A DNA stretch of 64,000 bases from Streptomyces sp. NBC_00370 (GTDB lineage: Bacteria > Actinomycetota > Actinomycetes > Streptomycetales > Streptomycetaceae): assembly GCF_036084755.1 (NCBI RefSeq), contig NZ_CP107968.1, positions 1,116,001-1,180,000 on the forward strand, read 5' to 3'. The notes beneath the pieces are model-generated. The model worked only from the letters and a program-made list of their open reading frames with translations. It was not told the DNA's origin and made no database searches. Shown one piece after another: positions 54,950-62,781 of the stretch. Both the position numbers and the translations under genes were made by a program. The stretch's first letter is position 1. Each line of letters opens with the position of its first letter.

Positions 54950-55989
54950 CGGCCGACCGGGACGCCCGCCTCCAGATTGAGCACGGTCCCGTCGGCCCGC
55001 GCCCGCAGCGCCCAGCGGAGCCGTTCCCAGCGGGCGGGCGGCAGCAGGGTCGCCGCCTCCTCGGGGCCGACGAAGCGCCAGCCGCGCAGCTCGGGCCCCG
55101 GCAGCAGCACCCGTCCGGCCAGCCGGGCGGGTAGCTCACCACCGTCGAACAGCAGCCGCAGCCCGCCGTAGCCGGGCGGCCGGGGCGGCTCCCAGTCGAT
55201 GACCAACAGCTTGGGTACGTGGTCGAGTTCGATGCCTATCTCCTCGGCGACCTCCCGGATCCCGGCGCGGGCCGGTGCCTCGCCCGCCTCCACGACACCG
55301 CCGGGGAACTCCCAGCCGGGTTTGTAGGTGGGGTCGACGAGCAGCACCCGGTCCTGTTCGTCGAAGAGCAGTACCCCGGCGGCGACGGTCTCGGCGGTGG
55401 GTTCCGGGGTCTGCACGATGTCGCAGAACCCGGCGGCGCCGCTGGCCACCGCTTCGGCCAGCACCCGGGCCGTCTCGCCCGCCGTGCGGCGGCTGTTGTC
55501 GACGACGTGGGTGTCACCGACGAGCCAGTCGAGGGCCGCCTGGTACGCGTCGATGTGCTCGTAGCACCACTGCCGGGCCCGCTCGTCCACCTCCGGGTCG
55601 TCGTCGACCGGGTCACGGCCCGCTATCCGGTTGCGCAGGATCGTTTCGTCGGTTGTCAGCAGCACATGCCGGACGCCTATGCGCCGGGAGGCGAGGCCGC
55701 CGAATATCTCGTCGCGGTACTCCTGCCGCAGCAGTGTCATCGGGACGACGAGGACGCCGCCCACCTCCGCCAGCAGCGCGGCGGCCGTGTCCACCACGAG
55801 CCGCCGCCAGATCGGCAGGTCCTGGAAGTCACCCACCTCGGCGAGCCGCTTCGGCGGCAGCAGGTACCGCAGCCCCTCGCCGATCAGTCTCGGGTCGTAC
55901 AGCGTGCTGTTCGGGATCAGGTCGATCAGTTCGCGTGCGGTGCTGGTCTTGCCCGCTCCGAACGCACCGTTGATCCAGACAACGATCAC
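54946..55989 (-). CDS. P-loop kinase fused to NUDIX hydrolase
   Basis: GTG 55989 (GAGGGGGAACC) gives 347 residues. Residues 1-190 are a P-loop nucleoside/tunicamycin-resistance-like kinase (Walker A NGAFGAGKTST, later HVVDNSRRT). Residues 200-335 are a NUDIX domain with GGVVEAGEAPARAGIREVAEEIGIEL. Fusion suggests a coupled phosphorylation/hydrolysis step of a nucleotide or sugar phosphate. The family has similarity to tunicamycin-resistance TmrB-type ATPases. Confidence 0.85.
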   Translation of the reverse strand: MIVVWINGAFGAGKTSTARELIDLIPNSTLYDPRLIGEGLRYLLPPKRLAEVGDFQDLPIWRRLVVDTAAALLAEVGGVLVVPMTLLRQEYRDEIFGGLASRRIGVRHVLLTTDETILRNRIAGRDPVDDDPEVDERARQWCYEHIDAYQAALDWLVGDTHVVDNSRRTAGETARVLAEAVASGAAGFCDIVQTPEPTAETVAAGVLLFDEQDRVLLVDPTYKPGWEFPGGVVEAGEAPARAGIREVAEEIGIELDHVPKLLVIDWEPPRPPGYGGLRLLFDGGELPARLAGRVLLPGPELRGWRFVGPEEAATLLPPARWERLRWALRARADGTVLNLEAGVPVGR

Positions 55990-56130
55990 GGTTCCCCCTC
56001 TTCCGTAGCCCTCAGTGGATTGCCCGCAACACCCGGGGACGGAAACCCTTGGCCAGAACCTGTCGCCCCGCGGAGCCGTGACGGACGCGGCCGGTGGTCG
56101 TTGGACACGGATGTGACAAGGGGGTGCGCG

Positions 56131-56307
56131 ATGCGCCGGACGGTACTGGAGAAGTTCCCCGCGGGCGGACCCCGCGGCAGTTGGCCCGCGGAGGAGTTCG
56201 CGCGGGCCAGGCGAGCGGAGGGGACCCCCGCCGAGGTGGTGATAGACCTCGAGGCGGACGCCTTCCTCGTGGTCGTACCGCAGCAGGCCGGCGAGCCCGG
56301 CGTGTGA
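56131..56307 (+). CDS. 58-residue conserved-type small protein
   Basis: ATG 56131 follows AGGGGGTGCGCG. The sequence MRRTVLEKFPAGGPRGSWPAEEFARARRAEG, then VVIDLEADAFLVVVP, has a helix plus a beta strand, with no signal peptide. It precedes a secreted-protein gene by 35 nt. Function unknown. Confidence 0.65.
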   Translation: MRRTVLEKFPAGGPRGSWPAEEFARARRAEGTPAEVVIDLEADAFLVVVPQQAGEPGV

Positions 56308-56342
56308 AACCAGCCCACCGCCGGACGCCCCGGAGAGGCCTC

Positions 56343-56780
56343 ATGACCGTGAACCCGATCCCGCCGCTGCCGCCGATCCCACCGGCTCCGGCCGCTTCCC
56401 CGTCGCCCGCCGTCCGGGCCGGCCTGCGCGGCGCGCTGACGTTCGCCCTGGCGGGTCTCGCCCTGTCCCTGACGGCGGCGCCCGCCGCGGCCGACAGCAG
56501 CGCCTGCACCCATGACTTCTCGGGCCCGCAGATCTGCATCCAGCTGCGCGGCAACGGCGGCTCGAACGCGGTCACCGCGCTGTGGACCAATCCGCCGGAC
56601 GGTCTCACCTCGCGCGCCGTCACGCTGTACCAGGACGGCAGACAGGCCGGTACGGCAACGGCGACCCGCTCGGGCCGCGCGCTCAGCCACACCTGGCCGA
56701 CCCGGGACACCGGCACCGACAGCCGGCTGTGCGTGAAGTTCCGGGGCAGCGAGCGGATGGCCTGCCAGACCACCCGCTGA
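56343..56780 (+). CDS. Secreted four-cysteine protein
   Basis: ATG 56343 follows GGAGAGGCC; 145 residues. A Pro-rich start (NPIPPLPPIPPAP) leads into a signal peptide RAGLRGALTFALAGLALSLTAAPAAADS, cleavage after AAA near residue 49. The mature protein of about 95 residues has exactly four Cys (SACTH, QICIQ, RLCVK, MACQT), probably two disulfides, and beta-strand-like repeats. Function unknown; extracellular. Confidence 0.8.
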   Translation: MTVNPIPPLPPIPPAPAASPSPAVRAGLRGALTFALAGLALSLTAAPAAADSSACTHDFSGPQICIQLRGNGGSNAVTALWTNPPDGLTSRAVTLYQDGRQAGTATATRSGRALSHTWPTRDTGTDSRLCVKFRGSERMACQTTR

Positions 56781-56879
56781 CCGCCCGTACGGGCGGGCAT
56801 GGCGGAATCCGCCACCCCGGCGGCCGGGGCAGCGGCGGCCGGGCCGTCGGCGTACGCGACGGTGGCGTCCGCGACCGGC

Positions 56880-57839
56880 TCAGCCCGCGACCGGGGCTGC
56901 CGTGTCGTCCCTCGCCCCGAGCGAGGCCGCGGCCGCCGCGCCCACCAGACCCGCGTCCCCGCCGGTCAGCGCCGGGGCGATCGTCAGGTCCTGGACGAAG
57001 GAGAGCGTGGCGTAGTCGCGCAGCGAGCGGCGCAGCGGCGCGAACAGCACCTCGCCCGCGTTCGCCACTCCCCCGCCGATGACCGCGATCCGGATCTCGA
57101 CCAGCGTCGCCGTGGCGGCGATCCCCGCGGCGAGCGCCTTGGCGGCCCGCTCGAAGGAGGCGATGGCGACCGGATGCCCGGCGCGGGCGGCGGCGGCCAC
57201 GGCTGCGGCCGAGGCGTCGCCGTCGGCGCCCGGCTGCCAGCCGCCCTCCAGCGCCCTGCGCGCGATGTTGGGGCCGCTGGCGATGCGCTCGACACAGCCG
57301 CGTCCGCCACACGGGCAGAGGTCGCCGTCCAGATCCACGCTGATATGGCCGATGTGGCCCGAGTTGCCCGTCGGACCCGGATGGAGCTTGCCGCCGAGGA
57401 CCAGACCGCCGCCGACACCGGTGGAGACGACCATGCACAGCGCGTCGTCGTAGCCGCGGGCCGCACCCTGCCAGTGCTCGGCGGCCGTGATCGCGACGCC
57501 GTCGCCGACGAGCGTCACCGGCAGTCCTCCGGTGGCGGCGCTGACCCGCTCCACGAGCGGGAAGTCGCGCCACCCCGGCACGTTGACCGGGCTGACCGTA
57601 CCGGTCGACGCGTCGACAGGACCCGCGCTGCCGATGCCCACGGCCGTCGCGGACGACCAGAGCGGTGAGGCGGCGACCTCGGCCAGCACCTCCGCGACGG
57701 CGCCCATCACGGCCTCCCCGTCCTCCTGCGCGGGGGTCGGCCGCTGGGCCCGCACGAGGATCCTGCCGCTGCCGTCCACCAACGCGCCGGCGATCTTGGT
57801 ACCGCCGATGTCCAGGGCGGCGACGGTGTCGGTTTGCAT
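56880..57839 (-). CDS. ROK-family sugar kinase (glucokinase-like)
   Basis: ATG 57839 (CGGGAGATCC upstream) gives 319 residues. ATP site ALDIGGTKIAGAL, zinc motif CPCGGRGCVE, catalytic Asp in TLVGDGVAITAAEHW and GHISVDLDG are present; no DNA-binding domain. It phosphorylates a hexose or amino sugar. It diverges from a LacI regulator and an ABC sugar importer, so it probably phosphorylates the imported sugar. Confidence 0.9.
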   Translation of the reverse strand: MQTDTVAALDIGGTKIAGALVDGSGRILVRAQRPTPAQEDGEAVMGAVAEVLAEVAASPLWSSATAVGIGSAGPVDASTGTVSPVNVPGWRDFPLVERVSAATGGLPVTLVGDGVAITAAEHWQGAARGYDDALCMVVSTGVGGGLVLGGKLHPGPTGNSGHIGHISVDLDGDLCPCGGRGCVERIASGPNIARRALEGGWQPGADGDASAAAVAAAARAGHPVAIASFERAAKALAAGIAATATLVEIRIAVIGGGVANAGEVLFAPLRRSLRDYATLSFVQDLTIAPALTGGDAGLVGAAAAASLGARDDTAAPVAG

Positions 57840-57927
57840 CGGTGTCGGATCTCCCGGGTGAAGAAGCATCTCCGCGTGTGACGGAGGATGGGTGGACCTG
57901 TTGCTAGTCAACAGTCTCCATTCACCT

Positions 57928-57939
57928 GACAACGTTGTC
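57928..57939. promoter_or_regulatory. LacI-type operator GACAACGTTGTC
   Basis: A 12-bp perfect palindrome (57928-57939), centre CG, in the divergent region of the ROK kinase and LacI genes. It lies 7 bp upstream of TATGCT (57947-57952), a -10 for the rightward gene. LacI-family operators often have this AACGTT centre. Confidence 0.75.
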
Positions 57940-58002
57940 CAGGGCCTATGCTCGTCGCCACGCCCAGACAGGGCAAACCGACCGACGACAGGACAGCGCA
58001 CT

Positions 58003-59046
58003 GTGGCCGAGACCCCCCGTCGCCCCGAGCCCCGCTACGGCAGCAGGCCCACCATGAAGGACGTGGCCGCCCGCGCGGGTGTGGGCCTCAAAACGGTCTC
58101 CCGTGTGGTGAACAGCGAGCCGGGCGTGACACCCGACACCGAGCGCCGGGTACAGGAGGCGATCGACGCGCTGGGCTTCCGGCGCAACGACTCGGCCCGG
58201 GTGCTGCGCAAGGGCCGCACCGCCAGTATCGGCCTGGTCCTGGAGGACCTGGCCGACCCGTTCTACGGCCCGCTGAACCGCGCGGTCGAGGAGGTGGCCC
58301 GCGCGCACGGCGCGCTGCTGATCAACGGGTCGAGCGCCGAGGACCCGGAGCGTGAGCAGGAACTGGTGCTGGCGCTCTGCGCGCGCCGGGTCGACGGGCT
58401 GATCGTGATCCCGGCCGGCCATGACCACCGCTATCTGGAGCCGGAGATCAAAGCCGGGGTCGCCACCGTCTTCGTGGACCGGCCCGCCGGCCGGATCGAC
58501 GCCGACGCGATCCTCTCCGACAGCTACGGCGGCGCGCGGTCGGGCACCGCGCATCTGATCGCGCACGGGCACCGCCGCATCGGGTTCATCGGTGACCAGC
58601 CCCGGATCCACACCGCGGTCGAGCGACTGCGCGGCTACCGCACCGCCATGGCGGACGCGGGGCTCGACATCGAGGACGAGTGGGTCTCGCTCGGCACCAC
58701 CGCTCCGGACCGGGTCCATGACGCCGTCGTCTCGATGCTCGCAGCTCCGGACCCCGTCACGGCGATCTTCACCGGCAACAACCGGGTGACCGTGACCGTG
58801 GTGCGGGCGCTGGCGGCGCACCGGCGGCCGGTCGGCCTGGTGGGCTTCGACGACATCGAGCTGGCCGATCTGCTGGAGCCCGGCGTCACCGTCGTCGCGC
58901 AGGACGCGGCGACGCTGGGCCGTACGGCCGCCGAGCGGCTCTTCCAGCGGCTGGACGGCGCCGCCGACGCCCCGTCGAGAGTGGTGCTGCCGACCCGGCT
59001 CATCGCGCGCGGATCCGGCGAGATCGCCCCGCAGCCGCGCGTCTGA
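58003..59046 (+). CDS. LacI-family transcriptional regulator
   Basis: GTG 58003 (AGGACA upstream; the in-frame extension lies inside the operator region) gives 347 residues. The helix-turn-helix is TMKDVAARAGVGLKTVSRVVNSEPGVTPDTERRV, followed by GLVLEDLADPFYGPL and the periplasmic-binding-protein-like domain ending VGFDDIELADLLEPGVTVV. It probably represses the kinase and the ABC importer until the sugar appears. Confidence 0.93.
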   Translation: MAETPRRPEPRYGSRPTMKDVAARAGVGLKTVSRVVNSEPGVTPDTERRVQEAIDALGFRRNDSARVLRKGRTASIGLVLEDLADPFYGPLNRAVEEVARAHGALLINGSSAEDPEREQELVLALCARRVDGLIVIPAGHDHRYLEPEIKAGVATVFVDRPAGRIDADAILSDSYGGARSGTAHLIAHGHRRIGFIGDQPRIHTAVERLRGYRTAMADAGLDIEDEWVSLGTTAPDRVHDAVVSMLAAPDPVTAIFTGNNRVTVTVVRALAAHRRPVGLVGFDDIELADLLEPGVTVVAQDAATLGRTAAERLFQRLDGAADAPSRVVLPTRLIARGSGEIAPQPRV

Positions 59047-59401
59047 ACCCAGAAAAGGTCCCAACTTCCCGCCCCTCCGCCGCCGTTGCCGATCTTGTCG
59101 ATCCCGGCCCGGCGGCGGGGTCGTGAAACGGCTCGGACCGGGTACTCTCCCACCGGCGTTCGGCAACACCGCTCCGGTTTCCGGATCGTTACATCCCCGT
59201 CCGCGACCACCCTTCCTCCCCTGCGGGGGCAAAGCGCCCGCTCAGGACCCGCTTCACGGCGTCACCACGGCGGCGTCGAGCCGGAGGTGGCGGGATGCGC
59301 AGGGATTTTGGTGTCAGGCGATACCTTGACAGCCAAGGCGATCTTGTTGCTATCTGAGCAAGCGTGTTTGCTTCTGTTTGATCGCAGTCCTGGGAGGGCT
59401 C
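59047..59401. promoter_or_regulatory. Control region of the sugar ABC operon
   Basis: These 355 bp have no gene. Near the right end, TTGACA (59326-59331) is followed by TGCTAT/TATCTG; TTGCT-N5-AGCAA (59347-59361) is a perfect inverted repeat, and AAGC-GTGTTT-GCTT follows it. They are candidate LacI or global-regulator operators covering the promoter. GGGAGGG precedes the ATG. Confidence 0.6.
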
Positions 59402-60760
59402 ATGACTCAGTCTCCGACCGATGACCGGCTGCCGGCATCGTCCGTGTTCAACAGCGCACGGCGAACGGTCGATCGCCGCTCGATCCTGCGCGGCGCGCTG
59501 TTCGGAGTTGGTTCGCTGGCCGTGGCGCCGCTCCTCGCGGCCTGCGGTGGCGACGACGACTCCGGCGGCGACTCGGGCAGCGCGACGGGCACGGTGACCT
59601 TCGGGTCCAACGCGGCGGTGCCGCAGCCGAAGGGCGCGTACCAGACGCTCTTCAACTCAGCGAAGTCGGCGACCGGTCTGACCGTCAAGCCCAACTGGGT
59701 CGACCACAACACCTTCCAGCAGAACATCTCGACGTATCTGCAGGGCAACCCGGACGACGTGTTCAACTGGTTCGCCGGTGAGCGCATGCAGTTCTTCGCC
59801 GGCCAGGGCCTGGTCAGCGACGTGGACGATGTGTGGAAGAAGATCGGCCCCAACTACACCGACGCCATGAAGGCGCAGAGCAAGGGCGAGGACGGCCACT
59901 ACTACCTGGTGCCGTTCGACTACTACCCCTGGGCCGTCTTCTACAGCAAGTCCCTGTTCAAGTCGAAGGGTTACGAGCCGCCCACCACGTGGGACGAGTA
60001 CATAGCCCTGGCCAAGAAGATCAAGGGCGACGGGCTCATCCCGATCGCCTTCACGAACAAGGACGGCTGGCCGTCCATGGGGACGTTCGACTACCTCAAC
60101 ATGCGCATCAACGGGTTCCAGTTCCACATCGACCTGATGCGCAAGGGCGAGGACTGGAACTCCCCCAAGGTCAAGGCCGTGTTCGACCAGTGGCGCGAGC
60201 TGATCCCCTACTACTCACCGGGGTTCGCCGGTCTCACCTGGCAGGAGGGCGCCCAGCAGATCCTGAACCAGAAGGCCGGCATGATGGTGCTCGGCCTGGA
60301 CCAGATCGGCACGATCTTCACCGGCGCCAAGGCCGACGACCTCGGGTTCTTCGCCTTCCCCGAGATCGACCCCGCCAACGGCCAGGACGCGGTCGAGGCG
60401 CCGATCGACGGGATGATGGTCTCCAAGTCGCCCAAGAACAAGGCCGGCGCGAACAAGCTGCTGGAGTACCTGGGCACGGCCAAGGCCCAGCAGGTGTGGC
60501 TCGGCACCAACCCCGCCGACATCGCGACGGCGACCGGTGTGGACGAGACCAAGTACACCGCCCCGCAGAAGGCGGCCACCAAGCTGATCCAGGGTGCGAA
60601 GAACCTCTCGCAGTTCATGGACCGCGACACCAGGCCCGACTTCGCCGACCCGGTGATGCTGCCCGCCATCCAGAGCTTCTTCAACAAGCCCGGTGATGTG
60701 TCGGGGATCCTCTCGAACGTCGACAAGCAGGCCAAGTCCATCTGGGCGGCGGGGAGCTGA
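59402..60760 (+). CDS. ABC sugar transporter, Tat-type substrate-binding lipoprotein
   Basis: ATG 59402 (GGGAGGG upstream) gives 452 residues. The signal has a twin arginine (Arg25-Arg26 in DRRSILRGAL) and a lipobox LLAAC with Cys48, so Tat export and lipid anchoring. The mature domain is a family 1 extracellular solute-binding protein with GNPDDVFNWFAG, PFDYYPWAVFYSKSLF and TWDEYIALAKKIK. It captures an oligosaccharide or amino sugar for the two permeases downstream. Confidence 0.93.
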   Translation: MTQSPTDDRLPASSVFNSARRTVDRRSILRGALFGVGSLAVAPLLAACGGDDDSGGDSGSATGTVTFGSNAAVPQPKGAYQTLFNSAKSATGLTVKPNWVDHNTFQQNISTYLQGNPDDVFNWFAGERMQFFAGQGLVSDVDDVWKKIGPNYTDAMKAQSKGEDGHYYLVPFDYYPWAVFYSKSLFKSKGYEPPTTWDEYIALAKKIKGDGLIPIAFTNKDGWPSMGTFDYLNMRINGFQFHIDLMRKGEDWNSPKVKAVFDQWRELIPYYSPGFAGLTWQEGAQQILNQKAGMMVLGLDQIGTIFTGAKADDLGFFAFPEIDPANGQDAVEAPIDGMMVSKSPKNKAGANKLLEYLGTAKAQQVWLGTNPADIATATGVDETKYTAPQKAATKLIQGAKNLSQFMDRDTRPDFADPVMLPAIQSFFNKPGDVSGILSNVDKQAKSIWAAGS

Positions 60761-60783
60761 CAGGATTCAGCGACGCCGGGCCC

Positions 60784-60821
60784 AGGGCCTTTCGTCCGGC
60801 CTGATCCGGATGAAAGGCCCT
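60784..60821 (+). terminator. Intercistronic hairpin between binding protein and permease
   Basis: AGGGCCTTTCGTCCGG (60784-60799) pairs with CCGGATGAAAGGCCCT (60806-60821), 16 bp with one mismatch and a 6-nt loop. It should stabilise the binding-protein mRNA or cut read-through. Confidence 0.75.
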
Positions 60822-60895
60822 TCGGGGCCGGCGCGCCGTGTCCGGCGACACGGTTCAGCACAACGGGGCAAGAGTGTGACGACAGCGAGGAACGC

Positions 60896-61840
60896 ATGAC
60901 TGCAATGGAAGGCGCGGCGCGATCCGCGCCCCCGGTGGCGAAGCGACGAAAGCTGAGGCAGCTCAGCATCAGGGACCGGGTGGTCCTGAGCCTGATGGCC
61001 GGGATACCGACGCTGCTGACCGTGGGGCTGGTCTGGGTCCCCGCGCTGGCGTCCGTCGTTCTCTCCTTCTCCACCTGGACCGGGTTCGGTGACTTCTCCA
61101 CCATCCAGTGGGTCGGCACGGAGAACTACAAGAACATCTTCACGATCTACCCGCCGTTCCAGCCGGCCATCGAGCACAACCTGATCTGGCTGGCGGTCTT
61201 CTTCTGCGTACCGGGTCCCTTCGGGCTCTTCCTCGCGGTCCAGCTGGACAAGCAGATCCGGTTCTCCCGCATCTACCAGAGCGTGCTGTTCCTGCCGGTG
61301 GTGCTCTCGCTGGCGCTCGTCGGCTTCATGACCGAGCTGATCTTCTCGCCGACCCAGGGTCTGATCAACAACCTGACGGGCCACGCGGAGCACAACGTCA
61401 TCGACTGGCTGGGCAATCCGTCCCTGAACATCTGGGCGGTCATGGTGATGGCCTGCTGGCGGCAGGCCGGTTACGTGATGATCCTGTTCCTGGCCGGGCT
61501 CAAGAGCGTCGACCCCTCGCAGAAGGAAGCGGCGGCCCTGGACGGCGCGGGCGGCTGGCAGACCTTCCGGCACGTGGTCTGGCCCGCGATGCGGCCGATC
61601 AACATCGTCGTGCTGGTGATCACGGTCATCGAGTCGCTGCGCGCCTTCGACATCGTCTACGTCATCAACAAGGGCACCAACGGGCTGGAACTGCTGTCCG
61701 TCCTGGTCACCGACAACATCATCGGAGCCGGCAGCCGCATCGGATTCGGTTCCGCGCTGGCCACCATCCTGCTGGTGATCTCGATGATCTTCATCGTGCC
61801 GTATCTGATCAGCATGTTCCGGAAGGACGAGCGAGCATGA
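60896..61840 (+). CDS. ABC sugar transporter permease 1 (MalF-like)
   Basis: ATG 60896 gives 314 residues with six membrane segments. The ATPase-contact loop is EAAALDGAGGWQTFRHVVWP (EAA motif). Its ATGA overlaps the next permease start, so they are coupled. The permeases of Streptomyces sugar operons usually share the MsiK ATPase; none lies here. Confidence 0.93.
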   Translation: MTAMEGAARSAPPVAKRRKLRQLSIRDRVVLSLMAGIPTLLTVGLVWVPALASVVLSFSTWTGFGDFSTIQWVGTENYKNIFTIYPPFQPAIEHNLIWLAVFFCVPGPFGLFLAVQLDKQIRFSRIYQSVLFLPVVLSLALVGFMTELIFSPTQGLINNLTGHAEHNVIDWLGNPSLNIWAVMVMACWRQAGYVMILFLAGLKSVDPSQKEAAALDGAGGWQTFRHVVWPAMRPINIVVLVITVIESLRAFDIVYVINKGTNGLELLSVLVTDNIIGAGSRIGFGSALATILLVISMIFIVPYLISMFRKDERA

Positions 61841-62757
61841 CCGCGACGACCACCGAGCTTCCCCGGCGGATCGCCACCTCGCCCGTGGCCGGCGGCGTAC
61901 GTCCGTCGCAGACCAGGCGCGTCCTGCTGCACACCTTCCTCGTCATCACCTGCCTGATCTGGATCGCGCCGCTGATCTACGCGCTGTACACGGCGCTGCG
62001 CCCGTACGAGGACACCCAGCGGCTGGGGTACGTGTCGGTCGGCGGCCACTACAACCTGCACAACTTCACCGCCGCCTGGCAGCAGGCCGAACTGCCGCAC
62101 TACTTCTGGAACTCGGCGCTCATCACGGTGCCCGCGCTGATCATCACGCTGCTGCTGTCGAGCATGGTCGCCTTCGTGGTGGCGCGGTTCAGGTTCCGGA
62201 TCAACATCGCCCTGCTGGTGCTCTTCACCGCGGGCAACCTGCTGCCGCAGCAGGCGCTGATCACCCCGCTGTTCAAGATCTACCAGCTCGTCGAACTGCC
62301 CAGCTGGATGGCCGAGTCGGGCAAGCTCAACGACTCCTTCCTCGGCATCATCCTGATCCACATCGCCTTCCAGACCGGCTTCTGCACCTTCGTGCTCTCC
62401 AACTACATGCGCACGATCCCGGGCGAGCTGGGTGAGGCGGCGCTGGTCGACGGGGCCTCCGCCTGGCGGCAGTACTGGCAGATCGTCATGCCGCTGTGCC
62501 GGCCGGTGCTCGCGGCGCTGGCGACGCTCGAATTCACCTGGATCTACAACGACTTCTTCTGGGCGACGGTGCTGATGCAGACCGGCAGCAACCGGCCGAT
62601 CACCGCGGCGCTGAACAACCTCACGGGGCAGTTCTTCGTCAACAACAACCTGATCGCCGCCGCCGCGCTGATCGTCGCCGTCCCGACCCTGGTGGTGTTC
62701 TTCGCCCTCCAGAAGCAGTTCGTCTCGGGTCTGACCCTCGGGTCCAGCAAGGGCTGA
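61837..62757 (+). CDS. ABC sugar transporter permease 2 (MalG-like)
   Basis: ATG 61837 overlaps the stop of permease 1 (ATGA); 306 residues and six membrane segments. The EAA loop is GELGEAALVDGASAWRQYWQIVMP. The stop is 24 bp from the convergent gene's stop. Confidence 0.93.
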   Translation: MTATTTELPRRIATSPVAGGVRPSQTRRVLLHTFLVITCLIWIAPLIYALYTALRPYEDTQRLGYVSVGGHYNLHNFTAAWQQAELPHYFWNSALITVPALIITLLLSSMVAFVVARFRFRINIALLVLFTAGNLLPQQALITPLFKIYQLVELPSWMAESGKLNDSFLGIILIHIAFQTGFCTFVLSNYMRTIPGELGEAALVDGASAWRQYWQIVMPLCRPVLAALATLEFTWIYNDFFWATVLMQTGSNRPITAALNNLTGQFFVNNNLIAAAALIVAVPTLVVFFALQKQFVSGLTLGSSKG

Positions 62758-62781
62758 CGGCCGGGGCCCCGCGGAACGGCC

